Assembly: GCA_030639305.1 (NCBI GenBank)
Contig: DAOWCY010000032.1
Span: 1-45,476, forward strand
Length of the DNA: 45,476 nt
From: JAGLQA01 sp023135565
GTDB taxonomy: Bacteria > Acidobacteriota > Aminicenantia > UBA2199
Direction of reading: 5' to 3'
The notes beneath the pieces were generated by a model. It did not search any database and had not been told where the DNA came from. It worked only from the letters and a program-made list of their open reading frames with translations. Each line of letters starts with the position of its first letter. Within the stretch, counting starts at the first letter, position 1. The translations under genes were made by a program, and so were the position numbers. Positions 1-8,863 of this stretch are shown here, piece after piece.

Positions 1-143
1 TGTGTAGATTATTATGAAAAATTGACAACACCGGGAGATAAGGCGAAAACCTGGATAGTGACCCCGGGGGGATATTTTTTTTATCGCTGAATTATGATAT
101 ACTGTTTCTCTTAAAGACTCGCTTGAAACAAAGGTGTAAAAAA

Positions 144-198
144 GTGAAAAAAAAAACGGTTTAACGATACCGGGGTCTGCGTACCGGGGAAGCACTAT
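144..198 (+). other. Frameshifted GTG start and N-terminus of the AAA-ATPase gene (A10 tract)
   Basis: AAAGGTG (130-136) lies 7 nt before GTG 144, a sensible ribosome site and start. The GTG is followed by ten A residues (147-156). In the current frame it stops at TAA 162-164. Removing one A would give MKKKRFNDTGVCVPGKHY joined to the ATG at 199. That matches the conserved opening of this ATPase/nuclease family as I remember it. So the true start is probably here, one base out of frame, through a real indel, a sequencing error, or a site relying on polymerase slippage. Confidence 0.6.
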
Positions 199-1722
199 AT
201 GGTCGATATAGCAAATAAAACAGCCCTGATTTTCGAAATGATCGAACGGGGCGACTATTTTGTAGTAAACAGACCCAGACAGTACGGGAAAACCACCATC
301 ATCTACAGCTTAAACCGGTTTCTAAACACGGCGGAACATTATTTCCCCATCAAAATGAGTTTCGAGGGCATCGGCTCGGACAGCTACCGGGATGAAGCAA
401 AGTTTATCGCCGCTTTTTTACTGCGCTTGAAAAGAGTATTCAAGATAGCCGGAAATAACGGGATGGTAAAATTTATAGAAGCAAGCGCCGACGTGGACTG
501 CATCAGTAAATTGGATATATGGCTGACTGAACTGATTACAAAAATCGGGGAAAAAGTAGTCCTCATGATCGACGAAGTGGATAAAAGTATCGATAACCAG
601 TTGTTCTTAGATTTTATCGGCCTGCTGCGGGACAAATTCTTGAGATATAATGCCGGTGAAGAGGTTACGTTTCACAGTGCGATACTGGTGGGCATTCACG
701 ACGTGAAGACCCTGAAAGTCAAACTCAGACCGGACGAAAATGCCAAATACAACAGCCCCTGGAATATCGCGGTGGATTTTGAAGTAGACCTTAGTTTTTC
801 TGCCGGGGAAATCGCCTCTATGTTGGAGGAGTACGCACAGGCACAGCGTGTCGAAATAGACGTTTCTTTTTTCGCGGAGCAGCTTTTTTATTTCACCTCC
901 GGGTACCCTTTTTTAGTGAGCTATCTGTGCAAAATGATCGACGAAAAAATACTGCCCCACAAAAGAAAAAAAGAATGGCAGCCCCATGACCTGATCGAAG
1001 CAGTACGCACAGCTCTTTTGAAAAATAATACTAATTTTCAGGATGTGATCAAAAACCTGGAAAACAACCCGGACCTCTATGAGTTCGTATTTAAAATCAT
1101 TATGAACGGCAGGGAATTTTCTTACAACCCGCATAATGCTATCATTAATTTCGGCACCATCTACGGGATACTAAAAGAAGAGAAAGGTAAAGTCAAGGTG
1201 CATAACCGTTTATATGAACAACTCATTTATGACTATATGTCTTCTAACCTGGAGACATCCGGCGGCATCGAGATTTACGATACCGGCGGCGCTTACATCG
1301 AGGCCGACGGCACATTAAACATCGAAAAGGCCATCCGCAGGTTCCAGTTATTCATGAAAGAGCAGTACAGTGTGAAAGATACGGATTTTATCGAAAGAAA
1401 CGACAGGCTTTTGTTCTTAACTTTTATAAAGCCCATCATCAACGGCAGGGGATTCGATTTTAAGGAAGTGCAGGTATCCGAAGAAAAGCGGTTGGATGTA
1501 GTCATTACATTTAAAAACAAAAAACACATCGTAGAGCTAAAAATTTGGCGCGGGGAAAGCTATCACCGGGCCGGTATCGAGCAATTGTGCGATTATCTCG
1601 AGCGGCAGGGCGAGACTACCGGGTATCTTTTGATCTATGATTTGAGAAAAGAAAGCGGCCGGGCAGGTGAGTGGGAGAAAATAGAGACCGGGGGTAAAAA
1701 GATTTTTGCCGCCTGGATTTAG
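199..1722 (+). CDS. AAA-ATPase-like / PD-(D/E)XK nuclease-like protein
   Basis: The 507-residue product has an N-terminal P-loop ATPase of the 'AAA-ATPase_like' type. Its Walker A-like RPRQYGKTT is near residue 30 and its Walker B LMIDEVDK near residue 122. The C-terminus has a PD-(D/E)XK nuclease-like core with RLDVVI, then VELKIW (the ExK element), then a glutamine helix (GIEQLCDYL). Proteins of this architecture are common, multi-copy and poorly understood; defence or mobile-element functions are suspected. ATG 199 has no ribosome site. The natural start is probably GTG 144, one base out of frame (see the separate entry). As it stands the gene may be N-terminally truncated, phase-variable or a pseudogene. 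Family assignment is firm, function unknown. Confidence 0.8.
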   Translation: MVDIANKTALIFEMIERGDYFVVNRPRQYGKTTIIYSLNRFLNTAEHYFPIKMSFEGIGSDSYRDEAKFIAAFLLRLKRVFKIAGNNGMVKFIEASADVDCISKLDIWLTELITKIGEKVVLMIDEVDKSIDNQLFLDFIGLLRDKFLRYNAGEEVTFHSAILVGIHDVKTLKVKLRPDENAKYNSPWNIAVDFEVDLSFSAGEIASMLEEYAQAQRVEIDVSFFAEQLFYFTSGYPFLVSYLCKMIDEKILPHKRKKEWQPHDLIEAVRTALLKNNTNFQDVIKNLENNPDLYEFVFKIIMNGREFSYNPHNAIINFGTIYGILKEEKGKVKVHNRLYEQLIYDYMSSNLETSGGIEIYDTGGAYIEADGTLNIEKAIRRFQLFMKEQYSVKDTDFIERNDRLLFLTFIKPIINGRGFDFKEVQVSEEKRLDVVITFKNKKHIVELKIWRGESYHRAGIEQLCDYLERQGETTGYLLIYDLRKESGRAGEWEKIETGGKKIFAAWI

Positions 1723-1911
1723 AACCTGCTGGGGTCAAGTCTTGTTTTGCAACATTTAAATTTAAAAAGGTGTTAGTGTCTTGCCTCCGCCGCACCTCGG
1801 GGCCTACAAGCGGCTGGCTATAATAGCCTATTTAGACAATCACAGGAACTATCCGGTTTTCCTATCTCGACAGGCGGCCCCTCATAGGGTGGGTGCGCCG
1901 CACCCCGGGGG
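1723..1911. repeat. GC-rich intergenic repeat fragments
   Basis: This gap contains pieces of the GC-rich module seen elsewhere in the window: TTGCCTCCGCCGCAC, GGTGCGCCGCACCCC and a 'gcc.ataagcgg'-like stretch. No ORF with a ribosome site is visible. Confidence 0.4.
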
Positions 1912-1940
1912 TTGACAGACCACCGAGGGGAGGCTATAAT
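1912..1940 (+). promoter_or_regulatory. Sigma-70-type promoter of the DUF6125-like gene
   Basis: TTGACA (1912-1917), a 17-nt spacer and TATAAT (1935-1940) form a consensus promoter. AGGAGGA (1954-1960) sits 9 nt before ATG 1970. Confidence 0.85.
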
Positions 1941-1969
1941 TAATTTTAGAATCAGGAGGAAACCTACTC

Positions 1970-2710
1970 ATGAAAAAAGAAATTAACTCTACCGCGGACT
2001 TAAATCGCGAAGATACGGTTCGGCTTATCCTGGATTTTTTTCACCGCACCATGATGCACCATGCTATGTGGTACGCGGAAGTGGAACGCCAATTGGGCCG
2101 GGAAAAAGCCATGGAAACTCTCAAAACAGCATATGAGAAAAGCTCGGCAATCCAGTTGAAAAGATTAAGCAAAGTCCTGGGTTTCGAGATGAAAGAAGAT
2201 ATCCCGGGGCCGCTCTTAGACCTGCCCGACGATACCCTGCAAAAATTAAAAGAAGCTGCGGCAGCCAACTGGCTGGCAAACGACGGGGTCTGGTTCCAGG
2301 CTGTGGAATTCTCGAAAGACATGACTGAAGCCAAAAAATGTAACGACGCCTGTTGGGGCGCTTTTTCGCCTTTTGAAGCTTGGTCTATCCGGCGTTTTTT
2401 AGATATCCCGGCAAACCCTGGTTTAGAAGGATTAAAAAAGGCTTTGTATTTTCGTCTTTACAGTGTGATTAACAAGCAGTCTATCGTAGAAGAAACGCCC
2501 ACGAGTTTTGTTTTCCACATGGACGAATGCCGGGTGCAGGCCGCCCGGAAAAGAAAAGGCTTGGACGACTATCCCTGCAAGTCCGCCGGGGTAGTGGAGT
2601 ACTCGACTTTTGCCGCGGCCATCGACCCGCGCATCAAAACCGAATGCATTGCCTGTCCGCCGGACGAACACCCGGAAGAGTGGTTCTGTTCCTGGCGTTT
2701 CAGCATTTAA
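1970..2710 (+). CDS. DUF6125-like cytosolic protein
   Basis: This is a 246-residue soluble protein with no signal peptide or membrane segment. It is rich in Cys and Trp toward the C-terminus (MDECRVQAARKRKG, DDYPCKSAGVVEYS, IDPRIKTECIACPPD). These phrases match my memory of DUF6125-family proteins, sometimes annotated as related to L-2-amino-thiazoline-4-carboxylate hydrolase; the reaction here is unknown. The conserved Cys/Glu/Asp residues in the last 90 positions could bind metal, which is inference. The start is secure: a perfect promoter and AGGAGGA precede ATG 1970. It appears to be a single-gene unit, because a full intergenic repeat follows and icmF has its own promoter. Confidence 0.65.
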   Translation: MKKEINSTADLNREDTVRLILDFFHRTMMHHAMWYAEVERQLGREKAMETLKTAYEKSSAIQLKRLSKVLGFEMKEDIPGPLLDLPDDTLQKLKEAAAANWLANDGVWFQAVEFSKDMTEAKKCNDACWGAFSPFEAWSIRRFLDIPANPGLEGLKKALYFRLYSVINKQSIVEETPTSFVFHMDECRVQAARKRKGLDDYPCKSAGVVEYSTFAAAIDPRIKTECIACPPDEHPEEWFCSWRFSI

Positions 2711-2718
2711 TCAGATTC

Positions 2719-2896
2719 GCCTCCGGCGGCCAAAAACCTTTTTGAAAAAAGGTTTCTGGACTTCCAAAAACTTCTATTAAGCTCAACGTTTTGGCAAATT
2801 CCAAAAGGTTTGATCGTGGGCATATGCGGTCGCTAAATAAAAGTTTTGTTCAAACTTTTTCAAAAGTTTGGCCCCCGGCAGGGTCGCCGAAGGCAA
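2719..2896. repeat. Full-length 178-bp intergenic repeat, copy 1
   Basis: The unit begins GCCTCCGGCGGCC and ends GGGTCGCCGAAGGCAA, so its termini are imperfect inverted repeats. Inside are two AT-rich hairpins, one around AACCTTTTTGAAAAAAGGTT and one around AAACTTTTTCAAAAGTTT. The centre (from 'taagctcaacg') is homologous to the reverse complement of the copy at 13563-13740, which has the same length. No ORF is visible. It resembles a non-autonomous, MITE-like element. Confidence 0.75.
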
Positions 2897-2911
2897 AATT
2901 TCTTCTACCGG

Positions 2912-2941
2912 TTGATAATAGTATCAAGTTCATGATATAAT
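2912..2941 (+). promoter_or_regulatory. Promoter of icmF
   Basis: TTGATA (2912-2917), an 18-nt spacer and TATAAT (2936-2941) lie just outside the right end of the repeat. AAGGAAG precedes ATG 2999. Confidence 0.75.
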
Positions 2942-2998
2942 AAAAATTAATTAACTATAAAAAACTACTATCATGTTAAATACAAGGAAGAATAGACC

Positions 2999-5900
2999 AT
3001 GTTTAAAGAAACTGTCGTTTACAAACCGAAAAATAAAATCCGCATCGTAACCGCCGCTTCGCTTTTCGACGGCCATGATGCCGCTATCAATATCATGCGC
3101 CGCATTATCCAATCTTCGGGCTGCGAAGTGATCCACTTAGGCCACAATCGCTCGGTAAAAGAAATCGTGGACTGCGCCATCCAGGAAGACGCCCAGGCTA
3201 TTGCCATTACTTCTTACCAGGGCGGGCATATCGAATTCTTGAAATATATGTACGACCTGTTGAAAGAAGCGGGCTGCGCACATATCAAAATCTTTGCCGG
3301 GGGCGGCGGCGTCATCCTGCCCGACGAAATAAAAGAACTCCAAGAATACGGCATCACTCGCATCTATTCCCCGGACGATGGCCGCGTCATGGGCCTGCAG
3401 GGTATGATCAACGACCTGATTGCCCAAAGCGATTTCCCCACCGGTGCCGGTTTCGATGACGAAATCGGCAGCATCGAAGCCAAAAATCCCAAAACTATTG
3501 CTCGCTTGATCTCCACAGCGGAAAATTTCCCGGCAAAATATAAAGAGATCACAGGACAAATCAAGAAAAAAAGCGTCGCTTCCAAAGCGCCGGTTTTGGG
3601 CATTACCGGCACCGGCGGTTCGGGGAAATCCTCCCTGATAGACGAATTAGTGACCCGCTTTCTCAAAGATTTCGACGACAAAACAATCGCCGTCATTTCG
3701 GTAGACCCTTCGCGGCGGAAAACCGGCGGCGCGCTTTTAGGCGACCGCATCCGTATGAATTCCATAGACAGCGACCGGGTTTATATGCGTTCGTTGGCCA
3801 CCCGGCAGTCCAACCTGGCCCTGTCGAAGCATATCCAGGACGCCATCGACATCGCAAAAGCCGCGGGTTTCGACCTGATCATCCTGGAGACTTCGGGCAT
3901 CGGCCAATCGGACACGGAAATTACCGATTTTTCCGATGTCTGTCTCTACGTGATGACGCCCGAATACGGTGCCGGCACCCAGTTGGAAAAAATCGACATG
4001 CTGGATTTCGCCGATATTATCGCCATCAATAAATTCGATAAACGCGGCGCCCGGGACGCGCTGCGGGACGTCAGGAAGCAGTACCAACGCAACCATAAAC
4101 TATTTAATGCGAAACCCGAAGACATGCCGGTATACGGCTCGATTGCTTCCCATTTCAACGATCCCGGCATGAATTTTCTTTATAAAGCGATCATAGATAA
4201 GATCGTGGAAAAAACCGGCAGCGGTTTGAAATCGAATTATGAGATCACCGAGGCCATGTCTCAAAAACTGCACATTATACCGCCGAAACGGGTGCGTTAC
4301 CTGGCGGAGATCGTTGACACGATTCGCAATTACGACGACTGGGCGAATAAACAAAAAGAAGTGGCCCAGGAACTCTACAGCATCGACAAAACCCTGAAAA
4401 CCATAGAAAATAGAGAATCAGCCGGGAGCGAGAATCTCCGGCAGCCGCTGCAAGAACTTTACAAAGAAGTGGAAATCAAACTGGACGGCCAAACCAAAAA
4501 GATTATAGAAAATTGGCAAAATAAAATTAAAGCCTATAAAGATGACTATTATGTTTTCAAAGTACGGGACAAAGAGATCAATATTGCCACTCATACCGAA
4601 TCCCTTTCCCACCTCGACATCCCCAAAATATCACTGCCAAAATACGAAGCCTGGGGCGACGTCCTGCACTGGAACCTGCAGGAAAATGTGCCGGGAGAAT
4701 TCCCCTATACAGCCGGTGTTTTCCCTTTCAAACGGGAAGGCGAAGACCCCACACGGATGTTTGCCGGGGAAGGAGGTCCCGAACGGACCAACAAACGTTT
4801 CCATTATGTCTCCTTAGGTCAACCGGCTAAAAGGCTTTCCACTGCTTTCGATTCCGTCACCCTCTACGGCGAAGACCCCGACAGGCGGCCCGATATCTAC
4901 GGCAAAATCGGTAATTCCGGGGTTTCCATCTGCTGCTTAGACGACGCCAAAAAACTCTACTCCGGTTTCCGCCTCACCGATCCCAAAACCTCGGTATCCA
5001 TGACCATTAACGGCCCGGCGGCTATTATGACCGGCTTTTTTATGAATACAGCCATCGACCAGGAGTGTGAGATTTACATCAAAGAGAAGGGCCTGGAAGA
5101 TGAGGTCAACCGTAAAATAGAACAAATCTACAAAAAGAAAGGCGTCAAACGGCCTGCCTACCGGGGTGAGTTACCCGAAGGCAATGACGGCCTGGGTATG
5201 ATGCTTTTGGGCGTAACCGGAGACCAGGTGCTGCCCGCGGACGTCTATAAAAAGATCAAAGCGGACGCCATTTCTAAAGTTCGCGGCACGGTTCAGGCCG
5301 ATATTTTGAAAGAAGACCAGGGGCAGAACACCTGTATTTTCTCTACCGATTTCGCCCTGAAACTCATGGGCGATATGCAGGAGTATTTTATCGGGCAAAA
5401 AGTGCGTAATTTTTATTCGGTCTCTATTTCCGGTTACCACATCGCCGAAGCCGGGGCGAACCCTATTACCCAACTGGCCTTAACGCTTTCCAACGGTTTT
5501 ACTTACGTGGAGTATTATCTCTCCCGCGGCATGGATATTAATGATTTCGCCCCCAACCTGTCGTTTTTCTTTTCCAACGGCATCGACCCCGAATATGCGG
5601 TCATCGGCAGGGTGGCGCGCCGCATCTGGGCCAAAACCATGAAACTCAAATACGGCGGCAATTCCCGTTCCCAGATGTTAAAATACCACATCCAGACTTC
5701 GGGCCGTTCGCTCCATTCCCAGGAGATCGATTTTAACGACATTCGCACCACTTTGCAGGCTCTTTACGCCATATATGATAATTGCAACTCCCTGCATACC
5801 AACGCCTATGACGAAGCTATCACCACGCCTACGGAAGAATCGGTGCGCCGGGCTATCGCCATCCAGTTGATCATTAACCACGAGTTGGGACTGGCTAAAA

Positions 5901-6382
5901 ACCAGAATCCCATGCAGGGTTCTTTTATTATCGAAGAATTGACCGACTTAGTCGAAGAAGCGGTGCTTTCGGAATTCGAGAGCATTTCCGAACGGGGCGG
6001 GGTGCTCGGTTCCATGGAGACCAATTACCAGCGCGGGAAAATCCAGGAAGAGTCGCTTTACTACGAGAATCTCAAACACACCGGGGAATATCCCATTATC
6101 GGGGTGAATACTTTTCTTTCCTCCACCGGTTCGCCTACTATTATGCCCCAGGAAGTGATCCGCTCCGATGAAGAAGAAAAAGAAGACCAATTAGACACCC
6201 TGAAAAACCTCCATGAAGGCAATAAAGAGATAGGTAAACAAAAACTCGAAGAACTACAGCAGGCTGCGATTAATAATGAAAATATTTTCGAGAAAATGAT
6301 GGATGTAGCAAAGTATTGTTCCATCGGACAAATCTCCAACGCTCTCTATAAAGTAGGCGGCCAATACCGCCGCAACATGTAA
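2999..6382 (+). CDS. icmF: Fused isobutyryl-CoA mutase (IcmF)
   Basis: The 1127-residue protein has the full IcmF architecture. A B12-binding domain comes first (DGHD near residue 24). A MeaB-type G-protein chaperone follows, with Walker A GTGGSGKSS at about 204-212 and NKFD at 344-347. After a linker, the acyl-CoA mutase barrel starts near residue 544 (FPYTAGVFPFKREGEDPTRM, later SISGYHIAEAGANP). IcmF interconverts isobutyryl-CoA and n-butyryl-CoA with adenosylcobalamin, and the G-domain loads and protects the cofactor. By eye-alignment, F575 and Q776 (GQNTC) replace the Tyr and Arg that select methylmalonyl-CoA in ordinary mutases. This favours isobutyryl-type over methylmalonyl-CoA substrates. 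It sits alone behind its own promoter. The role in branched-chain acid or butyrate metabolism is inferred. Confidence 0.93.
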   Translation: MFKETVVYKPKNKIRIVTAASLFDGHDAAINIMRRIIQSSGCEVIHLGHNRSVKEIVDCAIQEDAQAIAITSYQGGHIEFLKYMYDLLKEAGCAHIKIFAGGGGVILPDEIKELQEYGITRIYSPDDGRVMGLQGMINDLIAQSDFPTGAGFDDEIGSIEAKNPKTIARLISTAENFPAKYKEITGQIKKKSVASKAPVLGITGTGGSGKSSLIDELVTRFLKDFDDKTIAVISVDPSRRKTGGALLGDRIRMNSIDSDRVYMRSLATRQSNLALSKHIQDAIDIAKAAGFDLIILETSGIGQSDTEITDFSDVCLYVMTPEYGAGTQLEKIDMLDFADIIAINKFDKRGARDALRDVRKQYQRNHKLFNAKPEDMPVYGSIASHFNDPGMNFLYKAIIDKIVEKTGSGLKSNYEITEAMSQKLHIIPPKRVRYLAEIVDTIRNYDDWANKQKEVAQELYSIDKTLKTIENRESAGSENLRQPLQELYKEVEIKLDGQTKKIIENWQNKIKAYKDDYYVFKVRDKEINIATHTESLSHLDIPKISLPKYEAWGDVLHWNLQENVPGEFPYTAGVFPFKREGEDPTRMFAGEGGPERTNKRFHYVSLGQPAKRLSTAFDSVTLYGEDPDRRPDIYGKIGNSGVSICCLDDAKKLYSGFRLTDPKTSVSMTINGPAAIMTGFFMNTAIDQECEIYIKEKGLEDEVNRKIEQIYKKKGVKRPAYRGELPEGNDGLGMMLLGVTGDQVLPADVYKKIKADAISKVRGTVQADILKEDQGQNTCIFSTDFALKLMGDMQEYFIGQKVRNFYSVSISGYHIAEAGANPITQLALTLSNGFTYVEYYLSRGMDINDFAPNLSFFFSNGIDPEYAVIGRVARRIWAKTMKLKYGGNSRSQMLKYHIQTSGRSLHSQEIDFNDIRTTLQALYAIYDNCNSLHTNAYDEAITTPTEESVRRAIAIQLIINHELGLAKNQNPMQGSFIIEELTDLVEEAVLSEFESISERGGVLGSMETNYQRGKIQEESLYYENLKHTGEYPIIGVNTFLSSTGSPTIMPQEVIRSDEEEKEDQLDTLKNLHEGNKEIGKQKLEELQQAAINNENIFEKMMDVAKYCSIGQISNALYKVGGQYRRNM

Positions 6383-6401
6383 GGGGTCGGCGACCCCACC
6401 T

Positions 6402-6440
6402 TGCCTCCGGCGGCCCTGCCGGGGGCCAAACTTTTGATGA
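6402..6440 (-). repeat. Truncated intergenic repeat end
   Basis: TTGCCTCCGGCGGCC followed by CTGCCGGGGGCCAAACTTTTG is the end module of the repeat family, in reverse orientation. It breaks off after about 39 bp. Confidence 0.7.
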
Positions 6441-6505
6441 TATAGAATCAATTGCGCTCACCCGCTGCCCCTTCGGTGAAGCCGCGGCAAGGGCAAGAGA
6501 AAAAA

Positions 6506-6958
6506 ATGAACTATTTCTTGAAAAATTTACGGGAAAACACCCAAAAAATGATGATCTGGGCAGCGTGGTTGGCCCTGGCTTTCGTGGCCTTTATGGACTT
6601 GATCGCCGATTCCATGGGCGGCAGCTTTTTTGGCGGGAATTTTTTTAAGGTATTTGCGATAATCACTGTTATAGGAGTAATCGCCTTAATCATTTACAAA
6701 GCGGTAACAGAACAAAAAACTAAAAAGCAAAAAAAAGTAGAAGTAGAAAAGGCCGCCGAATTTGAGCCGAGGCGGGAAAAAGAGATCAAAAGAATCCTGC
6801 AAAAAAATCCCGGTTTTAATACCCTATGTTATGAGTGCATCCATTTCAACCAAAAAATTTTGCACTGCGGGCGGGACCTGGAGGATTTGCGGATAAAGGA
6901 AGTCAGTATAGGCGAAAAGAAATACTGTCTTTACTGGGTAAAAATACCTGAGCAATGA
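6506..6958 (+). CDS. Small two-helix membrane protein with Cys-containing cytoplasmic tail
   Basis: This is a 150-residue product, starting at ATG 6506 (MNYFLKNLRENTQKMM); an upstream in-frame ATG at 6452 would add repeat-derived residues and is less likely. Two hydrophobic segments (about 15-33 and 45-65) form a hairpin in the membrane. A Lys/Glu-rich linker follows, then a C-terminal part with CYECIHF, HCGRDLE and KYCLYW. The four Cys could coordinate a metal, but I do not recognise the family. A weak AAGAGA precedes the start. The gene is downstream of icmF but separated by a repeat end, so co-transcription is uncertain. Confidence 0.6.
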   Translation: MNYFLKNLRENTQKMMIWAAWLALAFVAFMDLIADSMGGSFFGGNFFKVFAIITVIGVIALIIYKAVTEQKTKKQKKVEVEKAAEFEPRREKEIKRILQKNPGFNTLCYECIHFNQKILHCGRDLEDLRIKEVSIGEKKYCLYWVKIPEQ

Positions 6959-7172
6959 TCAATGTTCTATTACACGTGAGAGTATCGCCTTTTAAAAGTA
7001 CTCGCGTCGAACCTCATTTCTAAATTGTTTGTGATTTGGGAGTTGTATTTTGTAATTTGTTTGTGATTTGTTTCATACCCCGGATTTTAGCTTCCCCGGC
7101 TTTTGCTGGCCTGCCGCGCAGCGGCTTATTGGCTGGGGACGCCGTCCCCCCGCGCCGCGGGCTTTGTAATTT
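6959..7172. repeat. Intergenic region with GC-rich repeat fragments
   Basis: This gap has an AT-rich part with repeated TTTGTGATTTG motifs. A GC-rich module follows (CTGCCGCGCAGCGGCTTATT, GGGGACGCCGTCCCC) of the type seen in the repeat mosaic at 25.4, 28 and 30.1 kb. No credible gene is visible. Confidence 0.45.
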
Positions 7173-7640
7173 TCAATCAGGGGTTTCATCGGTTGTATCT
7201 GTCACTCCCCTGGACTCTTTTTTTAGCAGGGTTTTGATTTCTAACAATGCCGCCTCGATAGACCTTTTTATTGCCGGGATTTCCATCAGTTCCATCAGTT
7301 CTTTATAAAGTTCGAAACGGGGGTCTCCCTCCCGCACCGGCGGTCGCACCGGGTAAGTAGCGCCCAGGTTTTTAGGGTCTTTCTCATTAAACATCGGCCC
7401 CACTTTGGCCATCAGCCAATTGATATTTAAGCCGTACTCTTCATAAAGATAGTGTAGAAAGAGGGTATTGGGGAAAACACGCCCCTCTTCTATCTCGACT
7501 ATCTCAAACTGGGGCACATCGAGTTCCGCGGCCAGTTGAGACTGTGTGATATCTATTATTTCCCGGAATACTTTGAAGCGCACGCCCACTTCTATCCTGT
7601 AAAAATCTATTTTTTGCATATTTTTATCGTTTTCATTCAT
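7173..7640 (-). CDS. XRE-family helix-turn-helix protein
   Basis: The product is about 155 residues from ATG 7640 (MNENDKN). Its N-terminal half is a lambda-repressor-like HTH: RFKVFREIIDITQSQLAAEL, then DVPQFEIVEIEEGRVFPN, then LHYLYEEYGLNINWL. The C-terminal part (about 100-155) is helical and charged and could be an oligomerisation or effector region. The ORF is open further upstream, but the predicted -10 overlaps ATG 7649, so 7640 or 7619 is more likely the start. It is divergent from the ABC-3C operon with about 230 bp between starts, so it may regulate that system (inference from position only). Confidence 0.75.
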   Translation of the reverse strand: MNENDKNMQKIDFYRIEVGVRFKVFREIIDITQSQLAAELDVPQFEIVEIEEGRVFPNTLFLHYLYEEYGLNINWLMAKVGPMFNEKDPKNLGATYPVRPPVREGDPRFELYKELMELMEIPAIKRSIEAALLEIKTLLKKESRGVTDTTDETPD

Positions 7641-7647
7641 TTTATCC

Positions 7648-7676
7648 ATGATAATAGAATTAAAGGGACATGTCAA
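7648..7676 (-). promoter_or_regulatory. Promoter of the XRE regulator
   Basis: On the minus strand, TTGACA (7676-7671), a 17-nt spacer and TATCAT (7653-7648) are visible. The -10 overlaps the ATG at 7649. This implies a very short leader and a downstream start codon. Confidence 0.6.
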
Positions 7677-7824
7677 GGTGTTTTTTGAAAAAAATAAAAT
7701 TTTATAAAGCTGTCGGGTTTTGGAAAAAAGCTGAAGTATGATTGTTATGATTTTAGAAAAAGAGGCGGACCTTTTATTTGCCCGCGGCGGTGGTTCAAAA
7801 ATCCAAAAGGCCAACGAATCGATG

Positions 7825-7854
7825 TTGCACAAGCATACTGAATAATGCTATAAT
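7825..7854 (+). promoter_or_regulatory. Promoter of the ABC-3C operon
   Basis: TTGCAC (7825-7830), an 18-nt spacer and TATAAT (7849-7854) lie 22 nt upstream of ATG 7877. Confidence 0.7.
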
Positions 7855-7876
7855 ATATTTCTCAAGAGATAAAATC

Positions 7877-8860
7877 ATGGATAAAGTGAATGTTTCAAAA
7901 ATAGTAAAAAATTATATCAAGTCCATCGACGCGCAGCATTTTCAAGGTTTCTGCGATAGATTACTCTTAAGACTCTACCCTGACGATTATACTCCCGTAA
8001 GAGCAGGCGGTAGACACGGGGATATGAAAAATGACGGCTATTGTTATTTCTCTCGAAAATTTTTCCAGGCTCACGCATCGAGAGGAGAGAAAATAGCGAA
8101 TATTAAGAAAAAAATTCAAGAAGATTTAGAAGGCTGTATAGCTAAACAACGAGACGTAAGGGAATTTATTTATATTACGAATGATATACAGGTGGGTGAG
8201 GTTGAACACTTTGTAGATGAACTTAGAGTGAAGCACCCCGATATCGAAATCAAAACCTGGGGTCCTGAGAAAATCGCTTTGGAAATCACTCAGTTTCCCG
8301 AAGAAGACACTGAACACATTATCGACATGAAATTATCCGGCCCGTATCAACGAAAAGAAAATGATTTCGGTATAATCGAAGAAATATTCAAATTCATATT
8401 TGAAGAAATTATTAACGTGAAAACCGCCGGAAAACTGGTCGATAAAGGTAAGCTCAGAATGCTATCAAGTAAGATCGAAATCAACTTCGAAATGAATCGA
8501 CAAGAGATGGTGAAACAAACGTTAACAAACAATTGGAAAAGAATGAGACTGGTAGAAAGATTTGTTCAGGCCCAGGTGGAGATCGACGAAACCCGTATCT
8601 TAGCCCTGAAAGACACAATCCAGGATAAGTTTTGTTCGATAAGAGATGTAAACGATGTTGCAGTTCCCATCACAGATTTTACGGTTTTTGAAAAATTAAG
8701 CATTCCCCTTTTACCGGTTCATCGTCAGACCAATCCCGATTATATTGCCAATGCAAAATCTATCATTTTATATTTTTTTGAATTCTGTGATATAGGAAAA
8801 AAAACAGGTAAAGAAGAGAAGCATTTTACCCAGAAAAACTTATTCAAGGGGCTGGAGTAA
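7877..8860 (+). CDS. ABC-3C conflict system effector (restriction-endonuclease-like N-terminus)
   Basis: The product is 327 residues from ATG 7877 (MDKVNVSKIVKN). The N-terminal region has YTPVRAGGRHGDMKNDGYCY then FFQAHASRGEKI, the layout of nuclease-fold effectors heading ABC-three-component (ABC-3C) systems. The DxxxDG loop followed by a short strand resembles PD-(D/E)XK proteins, but the ExK is not canonical (FQAHA), so activity is uncertain. The rest is helical and charged and ends in a domain common to such effectors. It is the first gene of a tight operon: a 76-residue middle component begins 4 nt after its stop and an SMC-like ATPase follows. ABC-3C systems were defined by comparative genomics as biological conflict systems, and a role against phage or plasmids is presumed. 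Confidence 0.75.
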   Translation: MDKVNVSKIVKNYIKSIDAQHFQGFCDRLLLRLYPDDYTPVRAGGRHGDMKNDGYCYFSRKFFQAHASRGEKIANIKKKIQEDLEGCIAKQRDVREFIYITNDIQVGEVEHFVDELRVKHPDIEIKTWGPEKIALEITQFPEEDTEHIIDMKLSGPYQRKENDFGIIEEIFKFIFEEIINVKTAGKLVDKGKLRMLSSKIEINFEMNRQEMVKQTLTNNWKRMRLVERFVQAQVEIDETRILALKDTIQDKFCSIRDVNDVAVPITDFTVFEKLSIPLLPVHRQTNPDYIANAKSIILYFFEFCDIGKKTGKEEKHFTQKNLFKGLE

Positions 8861-8863
8861 AAA

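Noticed and set aside
7036..7308. 90-codon ORF on the plus strand
   Set aside because: It overlaps the XRE gene antisense and part is GC-rich repeat; no ribosome site or recognisable domain.
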